From assembly GCA_037903475.1 (NCBI GenBank), contig JBAJFG010000319.1:178779-242778 (forward strand): a stretch of 64,000 nucleotides of DNA, written 5' to 3'. The DNA is from Ancylostoma caninum. Its lineage: Eukaryota > Nematoda > Chromadorea > Rhabditida > Ancylostomatidae. Positions 32,900 to 45,299 of this stretch are shown here, piece by piece. How positions within the stretch are numbered: position 1 is the first letter of the stretch; each line of letters starts with the position of its first letter. A program made the translations under genes and the position numbers. The notes beneath the pieces were generated by a model. The model worked only from the letters and a program-made list of their open reading frames with translations, was not told the origin of the DNA and did not search any database.

Positions 32900-33580
32900 A
32901 ACAACGCCATTATCGTTCGAATACATCTAAAAAAAGAGAGCATACCCTAGAATCATGAGATCTCCCGGGGAACTTTGCAGACACCCAGATGAAACTTTTG
33001 AAAAAATCGCGAGCGAGTCCTACATTTAGAGAAAGCCATCCCTTGCGGATCGAAAAAGAGTGCTTGGGACGGGATGGGGCTTGAATCTCCACGTGGGTTC
33101 CGTCCAAACATCTAATTACGCCAGAGATACCGGTTAGTTGATGAAATGTTAAGCAAATGCAACAGTCATACTCAGGCACAAAGGCTGTTTGAAGTCTCAC
33201 CTCGTTTTAATTCGCTCTTCTTCTTGAGTCGACGGCCAGGAGATAAACGTGTCTACATTACGATAGCATTCAGTACAGCAGCAAAGACATGGCAGTTGTG
33301 GATGGCGAAACATCCATGATATCACCTTGAATTGTCTGACGAGTATCCGAAGCCATCACTTGCAATGCTATTGCAAGCGCAACAGCGGTACTACAAGTTT
33401 TCCTTCGGCCGTCAGGGAAGGTTAAATCACCCTCTATCATTCTGCAGACATAGTTGAAGTAATTTCGAAAAAGTCGAGAACGTTGTCTGAACTCCTCGTC
33501 GTCCACAGCATCAATAATTGGCGGTTCATCTCTCATAATTCTCCTGATATGGCCACGATAACGCCTCTCTCTCAACCACT
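32900..33580 (-). pseudogene. Second PIF/Harbinger transposase, truncated
   Basis: On the minus strand: RRYRGHIRRIMRDEPPII and FRQRSRLFRNYFNYVCRMIE (33570-33430), TAVALAIALQVMASDTRQTI (33395-33340), then after a frame break QLTGISGVIRCLDGTHVEIQ (first catalytic acid, near 33145-33085), RKGWLSLNVGL and FKSFIWVSAKFPGRSHDSRV. The frame ends soon after at about 32910, so the region with the later acids is absent. The sequence differs clearly from the Harbinger copy at 10.4-11.8 kb, so it is another family. The loss of the C terminus is next to the GC-rich palindromic element. Confidence 0.87.
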
Positions 33581-34033
33581 CATCAATTTCCTCTTTTTTT
33601 TGTTCAAAGCAAATACCAAAAGAAAACTCAAAAATAAAACGAACAAGTCAGCCAAAGACATCATTCAGAGACGAAAATCTGGCGAGAATGAGAAATTTCA
33701 GGAGCCGTCCTGTGTTTCTAGCATCAAAGTCCCCAATTGTATTCCAGTAAAAATAAACATGATTAGCAGTGAAGGGTAAGAGATAAGACATCAAAACTGT
33801 AAACATTTGAGTCATCTGGAAAAGACAGCATCGCAGCTTTAAAATTCGCAAAGTCGCCACGCATTGCCTCATCTAAAATAGCGGCCAGATTTGGCCCGCT
33901 CATTTGGCCGTTGAGTGGTGACCAAATGGTGCGGGCAACATGCTGACCCAGTCTTCGCCCCATCCTCCATGTTCGGCCGGTGGCCACTCGTGCCGGCATC
34001 AGGCCCACCGTCGTTTCTACGAAGTCTGTGCCA

Positions 34034-34117
34034 CACACATAAATACACACATACACACATACACATACACACATACACATACACACATACACATACACAC
34101 ATATACACGCACACATG
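34034..34117. repeat. ACACAT-type microsatellite
   Basis: Imperfect run of ACACAC/ACATAC words. It generates long Thr-His or Val-Cys frames on either strand that are not genes. Confidence 0.95.
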
Positions 34118-34142
34118 AACTGCCAATTAAGAAGAAATAGGA

Positions 34143-34562
34143 TCTTCTTCTTCTTCTTCTTTAGCGTTTGTCCCGTTCGTTGGCGGGGTCCCTTTTCCTG
34201 GTCTTCTGACGCCATTTAGCTCTATCTTGCGCCTGGTCTGGGTGGGCGCCTACATGCTTCAGAACCGCATGCAGTGTGTCCAGCCACCGTTGCTTCGGCC
34301 GTCCTTTTGGTCCCTTTCCTGGTACCTCGAGATCAAGACCGAGTTTGCAGACGGTGACTTTGTTGGCGCGCAGTATGTGGCCATGGCCATATCATCTAAG
34401 GCGAGTTTCGCGGAGCTTATCAGCAATCGCGGCGATGCCGAACTGCCCTCGGTTCTTTTCATTGCGTATGCGGTCCACACGCGCGATTCCAGCCATCTAT
34501 CGTAACATCTTCATCTCCATCGCACCTAGGCGGCGTTCCACTTCCTTGGTGGCTGGCCAATG
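34143..34562 (-). mobile_element. RTE-like element, 5'-truncated copy
   Basis: About 420 bp match the 3' end of the element at 5.05-8.17 kb (5049-5460) in the same orientation. They share the TTC-rich terminal tract and the C-terminal coding region with IYRWLESRVWTAYAMK-type sequence. The 5' break at about 34562 falls at the start of the 59-bp repeat family. Identity is high but not perfect, and there are small indels, for example an extra ATGGCC near 34380. Confidence 0.93.
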
Positions 34563-34564
34563 AG

Positions 34565-34895
34565 GGATGAGGGTCGCGCCAGCACGGATGTAGGAGATGA
34601 TAATAAAAATGAATCCCTGGCTATGTCAGAGATGCGCTGGCGCCCGGTTGTGGGAGAGCTACTACTGAGCGAATCAACAGCTATGATAATGATGAGCCGG
34701 TGCCCCTAAGTGAGGAATCGCCTGGAGATGGATCCAACGGTCTGATAAGGGCGTGCTGGAGCCCGAAAATGGGGAAACACCTTTGAAAGGGTTCAACCGT
34801 GTGTTAATGGAGCGCCGGCGCCGCTAAGTGAGGAAACGCCTGGAGACAGGTCTGATGGTGTGACGAGGGTGCGCCGGCGTCCGAATGTGGGGAAG
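34565..34895. repeat. Diverged array of the 59-bp minisatellite, inverted
   Basis: Read as reverse complement, units near 34634, 34693, 34748, 34808 and 34867 match the 18.6-kb unit. For example GGTGTGACGAGGGTGCGCCG and AGTGAGGAAACGCCTGGAGA are the reverse of CGGCGCATCCTTATCACACC and CTCCAGGCGTTTCC. The copies are much more diverged than at 18.6 kb. Confidence 0.85.
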
Positions 34896-34899
34896 ATGT

Positions 34900-35780
34900 C
34901 ACGGCCCACGCCTGCGAGAGTGGTTCGACGGCGCTTAGTAGATGGAAACATGAACACAGATAAGAGGCGAGCGAAGCGAGCACAAAAGAAGCCTGAGAAT
35001 CCATTGTTAGCCCGACGATCAGGCTGGTAATAATATTAGGTCGAGGAATTATAACTGTCCGCTGCATTCGTTTTCCTTTCTTTCACTATTTTCCCCAGTC
35101 TCACTATTTTCAGCGGGGCATGTGCATTCATGTGAAAGAACACTTCATGGCGCTCCAGAAGATATGGATTTGTTTGATATCTACCGATGTTTCACTTTTG
35201 GAAAATTATTTTTGAATGATGGCCCACCCACTCAAGGCAGACATTGTAGATACGCGAGCTGCCATAGGCCGAATCCTTCTCTGCCCTGTAAAGAGTCGCC
35301 ATTCCTTCGAAACCGTTATAGTGGCAGATAATAGAAGAGTGTGTCTTGAGCACGCAGACAGAAAGCCACACCTGCTCAGCGACATACAGCAGCCTATTCC
35401 AGGATGGCGGGGTGTTTGGGCTCAGCCAGAAAAGGGGTGTGGCCAATTATGCCTTATGGAAATACAGGTATTATGATGCTTCTGGTGACAGCTGCACCGA
35501 CTCACATGAAAGGATGTGACCATTGTGCGTTTCGACTACTTTTACTAAATAACAACTATGAATTACCGCTAAGGGGCATTCAAAATAAAACTATCAAAAT
35601 CTATTCTAAATAAAACTATCAACTAAAGGGTGCATTCGAAACAAAAAGGTTAGAAAAATATTAATAAACGAGTGCTCCGACTCGCCTCCGGCGACTCTCG
35701 CACTTGCTCGCTTCGCGGGACCTTGGTACTCAGCTACCGTTACTTTCCATACGGATAAAGGATACAGTTGCGAAGCGAGT
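34900..35780. other. No gene supported
   Basis: Has GCGAGCGAAGCGAGC near 34969 and similar words near 35700 that are common in repeats. The sequence GGGCTCAGCCAGAAAAGGGG near 35418 recurs inverted near 38250 (CCCCTTTTTTGGCTGAGCCC), so both belong to a dispersed repeat. Confidence 0.4.
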
Positions 35781-35785
35781 ATTCG

Positions 35786-36224
35786 CGCTATTCAACTTTA
35801 CTGGCCCCGAAGTCTTCAAAAAAATTTTCGTCTGAAACTTCACGCAAGAGGGGTTATTCGAGGTGCTGAACACGAATATCGTATAAATTTTGCACGGTAA
35901 CACCATTTTTTAATGGTTACGGTAGATGTACTGTAGATGTGGTACATCAAGGAACCCTCTCAAATTTTGCGTAGTAGGGTTTTTTGACGCCGATTACGAA
36001 AACCACCGTTATTTTGCAAGCCACCTCCGTTTTCTACCCGATATCGGCATTTTCTCTCAATTTCCTACCGTACACCTATCGTAACCCATGTAAAAATGGG
36101 GTTACGGTGCAAAATGGCTACGATATTCGTGCTCAGCACCTCAGACAACCCCCTCACCCTCTATGCAAGGTCCCAGCCAAAAAAAAATCTTTGAAAATTT
36201 TGGGGCCAGTAAAGTTGAATAGTG
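35786..36224. mobile_element. Inverted-repeat MITE
   Basis: The left end CTATTCAACTTTACTGGCCC is repeated inverted at 36202-36222. Further in, GGTGCTGAACACGAATATCG (from about 35860) is matched inverted near 36120-36140. The arms are about 100 bp. There is no coding content. Related fragments with GTGNNGAACACGAAnAT are seen at 38030-38045 and 48358-48375, so it is a dispersed family. Confidence 0.8.
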
Positions 36225-36641
36225 CCGTGTCGTCCATTCACAGGAAGAAGTCGGTATGCTTGTGCACTCTAAATCATGTTGCTATAGCAAGTCGGTATAT
36301 ATGGGTGTACTAAAACTGTGTTGCTTTGGTAATCGCCTAGTCTTGCATAGGAAAATAAATTCCCCACTCAACCCCTTCCAAAACTCTTGATTGCACACGG
36401 AGAGACCTCCATGGATTCAGTCACTGAGCACAACTCTTCCTTGTTCTTCTCGTCGTAGACGAAAAGATTTGCACATGAAAGCTATACCGTTCGACTCAGA
36501 ATTGTGCCCTGCAAAAATCATTGTCATTTAAGAGAAGCGCGGCGAAGCTGCGCTTCGCATGAATTTCATGTGTGTTTGTCCTCTGGATCGTGAAATATAA
36601 GCGATTACAGACAAACACACAAACAGATGAGTTTTACTATA

Positions 36642-37921
36642 CAGGGTGGCGAAAAAATACGTGCGCGTGATATTTGACTTCGTTTTATTCATTGCATGAA
36701 GCGTTCTTGCATATGTTTTCTTTCCTAAATATTCATCTGTTCCTTATTACTGGTTTTTAAGGGAAAAAGTCGTTTTCCAAGCTGTGGCGAAGATGTGCCC
36801 ACGTCGAGACGCGAATGCACGGTTGCAGAAAGTGGAACGAAGAACTCGGCAATTTTTTCGAAGCCCCGAATCCCTCTAAGAACCGTTCAGAAGATTGTAA
36901 AGCAATGGAAGGAGGAAGGACACGTCCAGCCCAAACCCATAAGTGGACGAAAATAGACTGTCAACACCCAACGGATGCTTGGGATAATTAAGAAAAGAAT
37001 TGACCGAAAAGATGACATGAGTTTGAACCAGATGGCTAAACAGCTCAACATTTCTAGCAAAACTCTTCAAATGATAGTGAAAAATAATCTTGGACTTCGA
37101 AGTTATCGTCTGCTCAACGGCCAAGTTCTTACCGATTAAGCGAAGCAAAATCGGAAGGAAAAATGCAAGAAATTGCTGGAACTCTTCACGGTGCGCCGCA
37201 TTGAGGACGTCCTCTGGTCGGACGAGAAATTTTTCACCGTTGAAGTTGCTAAAAACTCTTAGAATCACCGCCAACTTCTTAGCCCGGCTCTCAAGAACAA
37301 TCGCAAGCGAAAAATTGCCACAAGAAGTCTTTTTCCTGAAAGCTCAATGGTTTGGGGCTGCATCAGTGCAACGTGCAAAACTTCTCTGATTTTTATCGAT
37401 AAAAAACGTGAGAATTAATGCAAAATTCTGCCAAGAAAGGATCCTCGAGAAAGCTGTGGTGCCCTGGAAGCAAGGACATCCCAATTTTATCTACCAACAA
37501 GAGTGGGCTCCATCCCATAGAGCCAGAACAACGATCCACTTCCTGGAGACCGAAATCGGCTCTTTTTTGACGAAGGATTTGTGACCCGCCAATAGCCCGG
37601 ATCTGAATCCACTGGACCTTTCGGTCTGGGCTTTATAGAAGAGCAGCGGAGGAGTCGAAATGTGAAAAAACTTGTGAATTTTCGAGAGAATTGATCGAAA
37701 TTTGGAAGGATCTCAACGTCAACTACCCGCGCCGCACGATCGAATCCATGAAGGAACGAATTGATGCCTGCATCAAAGCTGAAGGCGGACACTTCGTAAA
37801 TTCGTTGTAATTATGAAATGTTGTCCCTTGTTGTTGTATAAAAATAAATCTCTTCAAATGTTTGTTGGTGAAGAATAAAATGAGAACGCTTCCTATGGCG
37901 CACGTATTTTTCGCCACCCTG
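36642..37921 (+). mobile_element. Mariner-like transposon, decayed
   Basis: The ends are inverted repeats: CAGGGTGGCGAAAAAATACG at the left and its reverse complement with one base less at the right. TA lies on both sides (36640-36641 and 37922-37923). The size, 1280 bp, is typical of mariner elements. A single degraded transposase frame runs left to right. Confidence 0.92.
36793..37810 (+). pseudogene. Mariner-like transposase, multiply broken
   Basis: Plus-strand pieces give an N-terminal part with FRSPESL, a middle block LLELFTVRRIEDVLWSDEKF carrying the first catalytic aspartate (37165-37240), SSMVWGCISAT (37344-37376), and near the end a block around 37585-37625 that fits the SPDLNPLD region. 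The C terminus reads YPRRTIESMKERIDACIKAE and GGHFVNSL with TAA at 37808. Stops and frameshifts are frequent, and the second acid region is badly decayed. The LWSDEKFFTVE motif suggests a DD37D-like nematode subgroup rather than classic mariner DD34D, but the spacing cannot be measured reliably here. Confidence 0.85.
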
Positions 37922-37929
37922 TATAATGA

Positions 37930-40750
37930 TTAAAGGGAAGTAATACGCTCTTGAATCGGGACTAAATACGGTGACAGAGATTCCTTAGAATCCACTGGAA
38001 AATTGTGTAGTGGGGTTATTTCACGTGCCGAACACGAAAATTAGGCCTTTAAATGGATGAAAGTGACGTCATCTGACGAAATGGACACGGGCTCCGTGAT
38101 CAGCACAGCAACTAGCCTTCTATGGCAAAACTTTGGAAGTTTTCAAGAATTACAGTTTAAGAATTACACTCCTCTGATTGAGCACTCCTAGCTGTCACTT
38201 AGCAGTGGCGCGCAGCGTGCATACCGCGGGACACCGTCAGCCATGCCCCTTTTTTGGCTGAGCCCAAACGCGCGCCCTCCTATTCCAACACGTAAATCTG
38301 ATGGTCACGAATGGAAAGTGACACTGCGTTTGTGGTAAAATATGGAAAGAACGTTCCATTCAAGGATGATGAATCCCGGTCAGAAGTTTACTCCTGATCT
38401 CTGCGCCATATCAAGACCGCTTGGACCAAGACTTCCATCGTCATGGTATCAAAACGGCGGCTACAAAACTTATCCACGACACGGTCAAAACGACACACCG
38501 CGAAAATGACCTAGGAGAGAACCAAAAAATACGCCTCCTAGCCCAGGGTCGGCACTATCAGACTGTCACCTACTCCTGCCGATGCAGCTTTATTGAAGGA
38601 GAAGAACTTCAAAAACCGGTGGAGCTAAAATTTGGGTGGGTCGCTACGGTGTCTCAAAGCTCTACGATTTTGTCATGGAGGGCGCTCGTTCATTCTATGG
38701 GGGAAGTAAAAGGTTCGTGCAACAATTTGGGAAATACCCCTTGCATGGAGTTCTTGTAATGTTGTCGTGGTAGTGTTTCTAATTTTAAGGTCAAACGGAC
38801 ATTTATAATTCCTCAACCTAATAATATAATAGTCGTTGTCAGCAATGACCGTGTACTATTTACTGAACACGCCGTGGTTTTATTCATCTGGAACTTGGGT
38901 TTCTGTGTGGCGAAGAAAGTGAAGGCCTCAAATTTTACACCATTTATTCTGAAGAATCCTTCCTCCGGCAAGTAACGCTCAGGGATGCAGATCGAATCGA
39001 AATAACTTAATACATGTAATCAGAGAGTGCATGACCAGTGGAATAGGAAGTACAGAGAACGATGTCTACATTGTTTATACTGTTTATACTGGATCATTTT
39101 TCGGAAAGAGAAGTGCAATCAACGTGGGAAATGGGTGGGGCAGTACAAGGTTCTCCATCTTTTCCGCTTTTCTTTGAACGTTTTCGATAGTTTCCAAATC
39201 TGGTCTACTCAGGTGGTAGCCGTCACTATCCTTCTTTTCGAGAGTATTTTGAAGTGCGGTATCGCTCCAGCCTGGTTACCTGCGAGGCATGGTTCCTCAC
39301 AAAAGTTCATAGCTCCGGACCCAAAGCGGGTGGATCACCAAGGTCATGTGGAATATCTGGTGACACTCTCCTAGATCATGCGTGTGATGCTGCGAGACTC
39401 AGCATTCAAGGTGGTACAGTAGCCCAAAATTTCAGGTTTGAAAGTTCAAGGTCTGAAGAAAAAGTTCCCTCATTAATTCAAGGCATAGGTGGAGCAGCAG
39501 TTCCCCAGGGAGCCTATCGTACGTTGAGAAATACAAGCTTACGAAACATATTTCAATATCGTCTAGCTCACAGCCCTCCTGCCCTTGAATTTTCGAGTAA
39601 AGTTTGGAAAGTTTCGTTCAAGAATTTTCTGCCAACCTAACATATGAGGAAAACTGTGAAGCAGCCTTTCTATTCACCATGTAGCGGCTTTTCTCCTCCT
39701 CCATTCCAGTCAACGCCTTTCCTCCTAGGATATCTTCCGCTGATAAATTGTCACCATATGCTTCATTCTATCCAACGCTTACGTTTGTCTTTAACTACTA
39801 ACTATCGAATTCGCTGAAATCGAAGTAATATATACCTAAAGCACATTGTGCGTCAACGTTCAAAATAAGGATGAATCTTTGAAAAGAGCGAACATGTCAA
39901 CGAGTCCTCGGCATAGCGATGCGCTCCGTAGGTCTAAGTGCGACGGAAATGGTATGAACACAATGAGATCAAACGAATAGTAAATGGCAACAACATTTTC
40001 AAAGTTAAAGGCAGAGTCCACTTCGTTTCGATTCTGAGATGTCAACAGATTCTGGACCAGCTTAGTGCGCTGATTCCAGTGATATATGTGGAATCTTTCA
40101 AAGTCAGCTTTCTACAAGGGGCTCGACCTATTTGAACCACTAAGTCCGAGTTTAATATAGGAAGCTAACGCGTTCTACCATGTCAAAAACATCCTAGTAG
40201 CTACGATTCTTTTCTGATGGGGTACCAACCTATTCTCACAGTCGGCCGCAAATTTCCAAATTCTCCGCGGACTGAGAGCAACAAGACAATTCACGTGTGT
40301 CATTGTTCTCGGCAGCTCACGAAGACTGAATTGCCGCACAAATCTCGGGAACGATTTCTGTGGTGAAACAATTCAGCGTCAAAAGATAATGAATCTCGTC
40401 ATTCGCAGTGAGAACACGGCTTTTGTATCTTCGATAGGCTCTACGTACATGGCTCCTTCAAGTAGTTCTACTTCCAAAACTTGAACGAGAAACATCCCAG
40501 AAGTGGGTCAGGCCAGAAAGTTGCAGTTGTCTTGTGCTTTGTTCAGGACTGGCAACTTACAACTGCTCATATTATTGAGATTCGTCAATAGTCGCTCTTG
40601 GAGATTCATTTCATATTCAGTGTGTTTCTCGAACGTTGTCTGATAACCACAGCGTATCCTGGAAGTCTGACTCCTTTGATAATTTGCAGAAACACCAATA
40701 TTCACGGATGCAGTGCGTCCAGCTCTTCACTCTGGTATCCTATATAGGCA
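37930..40750. other. No gene supported
   Basis: Open frames at 38421-38759 (LIHDTVKTTHRENDLGENQK), 39027-39374 and 39254-39640 lack splice signals and match nothing I know. A fragment of the 35.8-kb MITE family is near 38030. The rest is AT-rich with no visible structure. Confidence 0.35.
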
Positions 40751-40755
40751 TGTAT

Positions 40756-41171
40756 CTACTTCGTTCCGGGAAAGGAGCAGAAAGTAGAAAGGGACCATCC
40801 TGTACACTGAGCTACGTTCACAATGGTCCTGAGGGTGATATCAGAAGGAATTTCCGAAAGTTCCTGTTCCACCACTGCGAGCATCGCTTCGGCAGCTTTT
40901 GATAAAGCGAGAGAACTTCAGAAGCTTCATCGATAGTACATCGACGACGTGTCTTCTCGTTGGCATTCGGTTTCGGCCCCGCACTGAATATTCGATGTGG
41001 CCGGACGCTGGTGCCGGCGTCGTGCTCGGATGTGGTGGCGTGTCCTGCTCCAGCACTGTTGGTGAGTCCCAGTGTTCGTTCGCGACGAGGCTTCTCCGAT
41101 GAAATCGGAACGTGTCCATTCGGTTTGCGCTCACACTGAGCCGCAAACCGAATGGACACGGCCTCCATCAT
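40756..41171 (-). CDS. Candidate 3' end of an unidentified gene
   Basis: The minus-strand exon 40895-40756 reads AEAMLAVVEQELSEIPSDIT then LRTIVNVAQCTGWSLSTFCS and ends at TAG. It joins in phase, across a 44-base intron (donor GTACTA after 40940, acceptor ATCAAAAG), to an open frame with NSAGAGHATTSEHDAGTSVR and GPKPNANEKTRRR. The helical last exon looks real. The upstream part is less sure because a second frame is equally open, and a 19-bp perfect hairpin lies at its 5' side. No family recognised. Confidence 0.4.
41111..41160. repeat. Snapback palindrome, 19-bp perfect arms
   Basis: CGTGTCCATTCGGTTTGCG at 41111-41129 is followed, after a 12-base loop, by its exact reverse complement at 41142-41160. 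Perfect arms of this length are unlikely by chance. Confidence 0.95.
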
Positions 41172-41199
41172 CGCCAGAATATTGAAGACGTTTTATCAG

Positions 41200-44100
41200 C
41201 AACAGCATCATTAAAATGGGAACAGGCGTTTCCAATTTTTGCAACGCCCAAACACCTAACATCTGCCAGTTTCAGACAAGAACATGGAATCCTTCATCCA
41301 CAGTTGTTGTAATTTGTTTTTGAATTTTTGGCAGTCTATGTTACGATTTTCAATTGCTTGGAGCCACCGCTTACCCAGAAGGAAGCACCTAAATCCGAAA
41401 AATGCCGCCTGCTTCACCAATTTTTTTCGCCAAACCAACGCTATTTTCACAATCTCTCTCTAATTGGACAAACTTAAGGGATAGTATGCGAAGACTATGT
41501 ACTAATGCTCTCCGTCTGTTTTCGAGGTACTGTGGTTTTCCAGAGCTTTCGAACTGCTCAAATAGTTAAAACTCTAGAATATTCTCAGTTCGTTTATATT
41601 TCCGATCAATTAGGTGTCATTTAGCGATTGACTGCGAAATGCTCTAATGTTATTCATTATGGCGGAATAAAGGAGCAGCATCCTGAATTTTAGCTGGAAA
41701 CATTTATGTGAATGCCAAGAATTTTGGATTGTCGTGCTCCTGGATCATTTCCCACAGAGAATTTTTCTACGAGCTTACATACACAAATGTAGACAGCAGA
41801 TCCCCCCCCCCTCCCCTCCCCCTGTAGCAGGTGCTTTTTAATAGTTGGTTATACCATGACTAAACTAAAATACGTATAAACTCCCTTCACGTTCTGACTC
41901 TTCCTTTTTTTCGTCTGGATCTGCGGCCAACGATGTTCCTACTTTTTAACAAGAGCTGTAAAAAGGTTGGTATTCCAAAGAATTGAGAATGTGGGCCAAA
42001 AAACGGCCACGCCCTGTCCAAAAAGTTAGCACGTAGGCTGCGAATGTACATACAATACCCTCACTAAATTCTTTAAAAAAGTACACTCGGCGCGCAAAGT
42101 TGCGTTTTTTTCGTTAAATCTCTATAAATTTGTTGAGACGCAATGTACCGCAAAATAAAACCGATGGGAAGAACGTACATAATTGATTCAAAGCTGTATA
42201 AGGTGAGCTAACAGTTTTCAGCTCCATCATGAAATTTTAAGTGTCCTTGCTCCACCACAATTTTGTCACCTACCGTTTGGCTCGCCGCTTGAGACGTCCC
42301 TCAAAATAAAGAACGCTCAAATTTCACAATTCAACATGAAACTTATAGCAAATTGATTATCGGTAGGTCGAACAAACATGTACGGTTTCCGTGACTTTCG
42401 ATATCGATAGACTGCACTCCACCAAATTATAGAGGATGGAGCGAAAAGAACGCAACTTCGCGGGCTGAATGTACTTTTTAAAAGAATTTAGCGAGGGTAG
42501 TGTAGCTTGAAATCCACGTTTCTGAAAATGAAAGTAAGCAAATACATGGAGCAAGAAAGGAATAGGGCTCCTCTAAAGCTCTAGAAAAATCGGAGATTCA
42601 TTTTTGGAGTCTTACATACTGCTTTTGTTTCTCCTACTTTGCAGAGTTTTAAACTTCGCTCGGCTTCTGATGTTAAGGAGTATTTTCACTAAATTCCAAT
42701 ATGAGTATGTTCAGACAGCCTAGAAATCCTTCGCCTCTCCGGTTCCCAATAACTGCTCCATAAGTTATTCCCAATTCATACAATAATATCCTTATTCATG
42801 TAGTAATAAAACTTATAACCCAATTCAGCAAGGGATACTTGTAAAAAAAACATGGTAAAATTTGGTTTTGACACATGCTCATAGTCGTATTGTCTGCAAA
42901 CTCATGAATATTACTTTTCCCCCAAATATTTATGCAGGGTGGGCCATAGTACGGTATAGGAACATTGTTATAGGATTTATGTTTAATCGGTCATATTCCA
43001 CACAAGACAAACCTTCACCTCGTGATATCGTCTCTCACCTCCAATACAGGACCCGTGATGCTAGTGAAGGTGCTGACCACGGCACGCATGTGGTTGGGAT
43101 TCAATTTATCCGATATTTTCCTAGAGTGCCTTTCCAACTAGTCCAGATTGCAGAGAGAGTTTGAGCAAGCTCTTTTCTCGGATATCACCACACCTTATGT
43201 ACTAACCGTACAGATTGAAACTCAAGCAATTAGCTGGTCACTGGTTGAAGCCAACAGGACCTGAAACATATTTTTGGTTGACTCCTGAATCAGACACCTC
43301 AGCTGTTAGCATTGTGAACATAGGATAATTTGTTATAACATTAATTTTCTTTAACTCAAATGCAAGTCGGTTATGTATGTAAGTGCTGAAAAAAACACAG
43401 TCGACACTGGAAAACTTCTTTCGAGCCATATGATTATCCACTTCTTTATAACCGTTTTTTGGTGTAATTCTTCAAAATTTTGAAAAGATTGCATCTAACC
43501 CTATGCTCTCTGTTATATGGAGAACGTAATTCGATTTCGGCGTATTCTAAAATGCACTCAAAGCATTGCGTCCAAATTTGAGATTTTCACTTTCCATGTT
43601 CTCACAGTGTGATCATCTCACTGAAGAGAGAGAAGAAATTTCAGGATCAAAAGATATTAGTTTTAGAACCTTTCTTCGAATTTGTATTTGATTTGGCAGG
43701 CAACTTGAAAACATCCCTTTTGGACATGATTCTCTGTGTCACATCAGTTGTGACAGCAAACTTAGCGAGGTTTCCTCGTGACCATGCATGCACTATTGAG
43801 TCCGAGAACTTTCTGAGCAGATCCCTGACCGTGCGATTTCGTGGTAAGCCTAGACATGGTAAGCTCAGTCCAGAAATATCGTTGTATGCGTCATTAGCTG
43901 CTCAACTCCTTTTTCACGTGTTTCTTTTCCAACACGTAATCCTCTCAGCTTCGTGCGTACCTATGTGACGTCTCCTACTATGCAATATTACTTTGATATA
44001 ATCCACATACGCAGGTACGAACCTGGCTCTACTCATAGATCCCAAAATAGATAGATTGTTTCTTAATTTTGTAAAACATACCACGTGTAAAAACCCTAGA

Positions 44101-45290
44101 AGAGTCTGGAAACGGACTGAAATTGTTCAAAAAAAAATTGCGCACATAGATTTTGAAGAAAAGTAGACACTTGTCAAGCAGTAGATGTTTATGGAAGCCA
44201 ATATTTGGTCCATCAAGTCAGACTTGAGCAGGCTAGAATAAGGATGAGCTATAGGGGCAATTTATACTGGATGCGTGCTCTTCAGGTGCGTGCGTCTATA
44301 CGATGAATGACGGGGCCAGTCGCATCGCTGACGCAGCTCAGACGCACTTGTTTGCGGCGTCTGCGCGTTCATTTATTTGGGGACGTACATGACGCGTTAA
44401 CCGGTCCTCCCATACTCGGAGGAGAACACTACCCCGATATCCAGGGAAAGCCAGGGTAAATTGAATGGGTTCTAGGAAACATTCTAACGATGAGAAGGCA
44501 TCAAACAATATTGTGGTACAGGTAAGTAGCAGAAACTACTGAAAGTAGTGCTAGTTTTGTCAGCCCATGGTGGTTTGTGTTTAAAAGAGCGCCTTCCTAT
44601 GGTTTCCCCTGTTCTTTACCGCCTGGAGTAACCATACCCATTTTGATTTTTACCCACATACGCTTATAGTGTACACTTATTGTATGGCCACTTACGAATG
44701 CATCCTTGCTGTTGCATTGTGGGGACCATTTTTTGGTGTATTGGCTATATAAATAAAAAATTAAATCAACCAAGTAACCAAGTAAGTAAGTAACCACTTT
44801 GTGAGAGATCATATGTAGTTCGAGATAAATTAGTGAAAAGAATCTTTAGAAATGGAAAAAATGTACTGAACCTTGCGATATAGCACGGATTCTTGAAATG
44901 TATTTCCAATCAGTACTCAACCATATTCATACTATAGTCCACAGTCGCCCTTGACACCGTAAAACAGTGAAGGTGAAGCGGAATGAAGCATTCAAATTTT
45001 TGTTACCTAGGCATTAATACCCCTTCTTCGTCTCCTTTTTTAATTTCTTATACGCCTCTGAAAAAATTCCCTTCCCGTGCCCCGATCGAAAAAATCCCGG
45101 ATGCGAAGAAGTGTCCAGAAACTGCCAGCCGCGTGCAGTGTGTCCTCTTGTCACGGCGTACGATCAATCAGATGATCAATTAGCGATCAAGGCTACGGTA
45201 GTTTCCCAAGGCGTCCGTGGCGGCGACGGCGAGAATTCGTCGACGCGAGATAATTCAGGCTACCCGTTCCGACTTTACTCCGCTTTTGTG
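41200..45290. other. No gene supported
   Basis: AT-rich. Contains C-runs near 41800. An open frame at 43609-43968 (119 residues, hydrophobic patches, no splice signals) is unconvincing. At 44476-44521 a 46-base stretch (KHSNDEKASNNIVVQ) lies between TTCTAG and a consensus GTAAGT donor and could be an isolated plus-strand exon. A short (AAGT)n run is at 44779-44794. Confidence 0.35.
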
Positions 45291-45299
45291 GTGATTGTA

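Noticed and set aside
33763..34215. Cys-Val-rich or Thr-His-rich proteins
   Set aside because: They are translations of the ACACAT microsatellite fused to flanking random frame.
42940..42960. Mariner end GCAGGGTGGGCCATAGTACG
   Set aside because: Resembles a mariner terminal repeat, but no inverted partner or transposase was found within a few kilobases.
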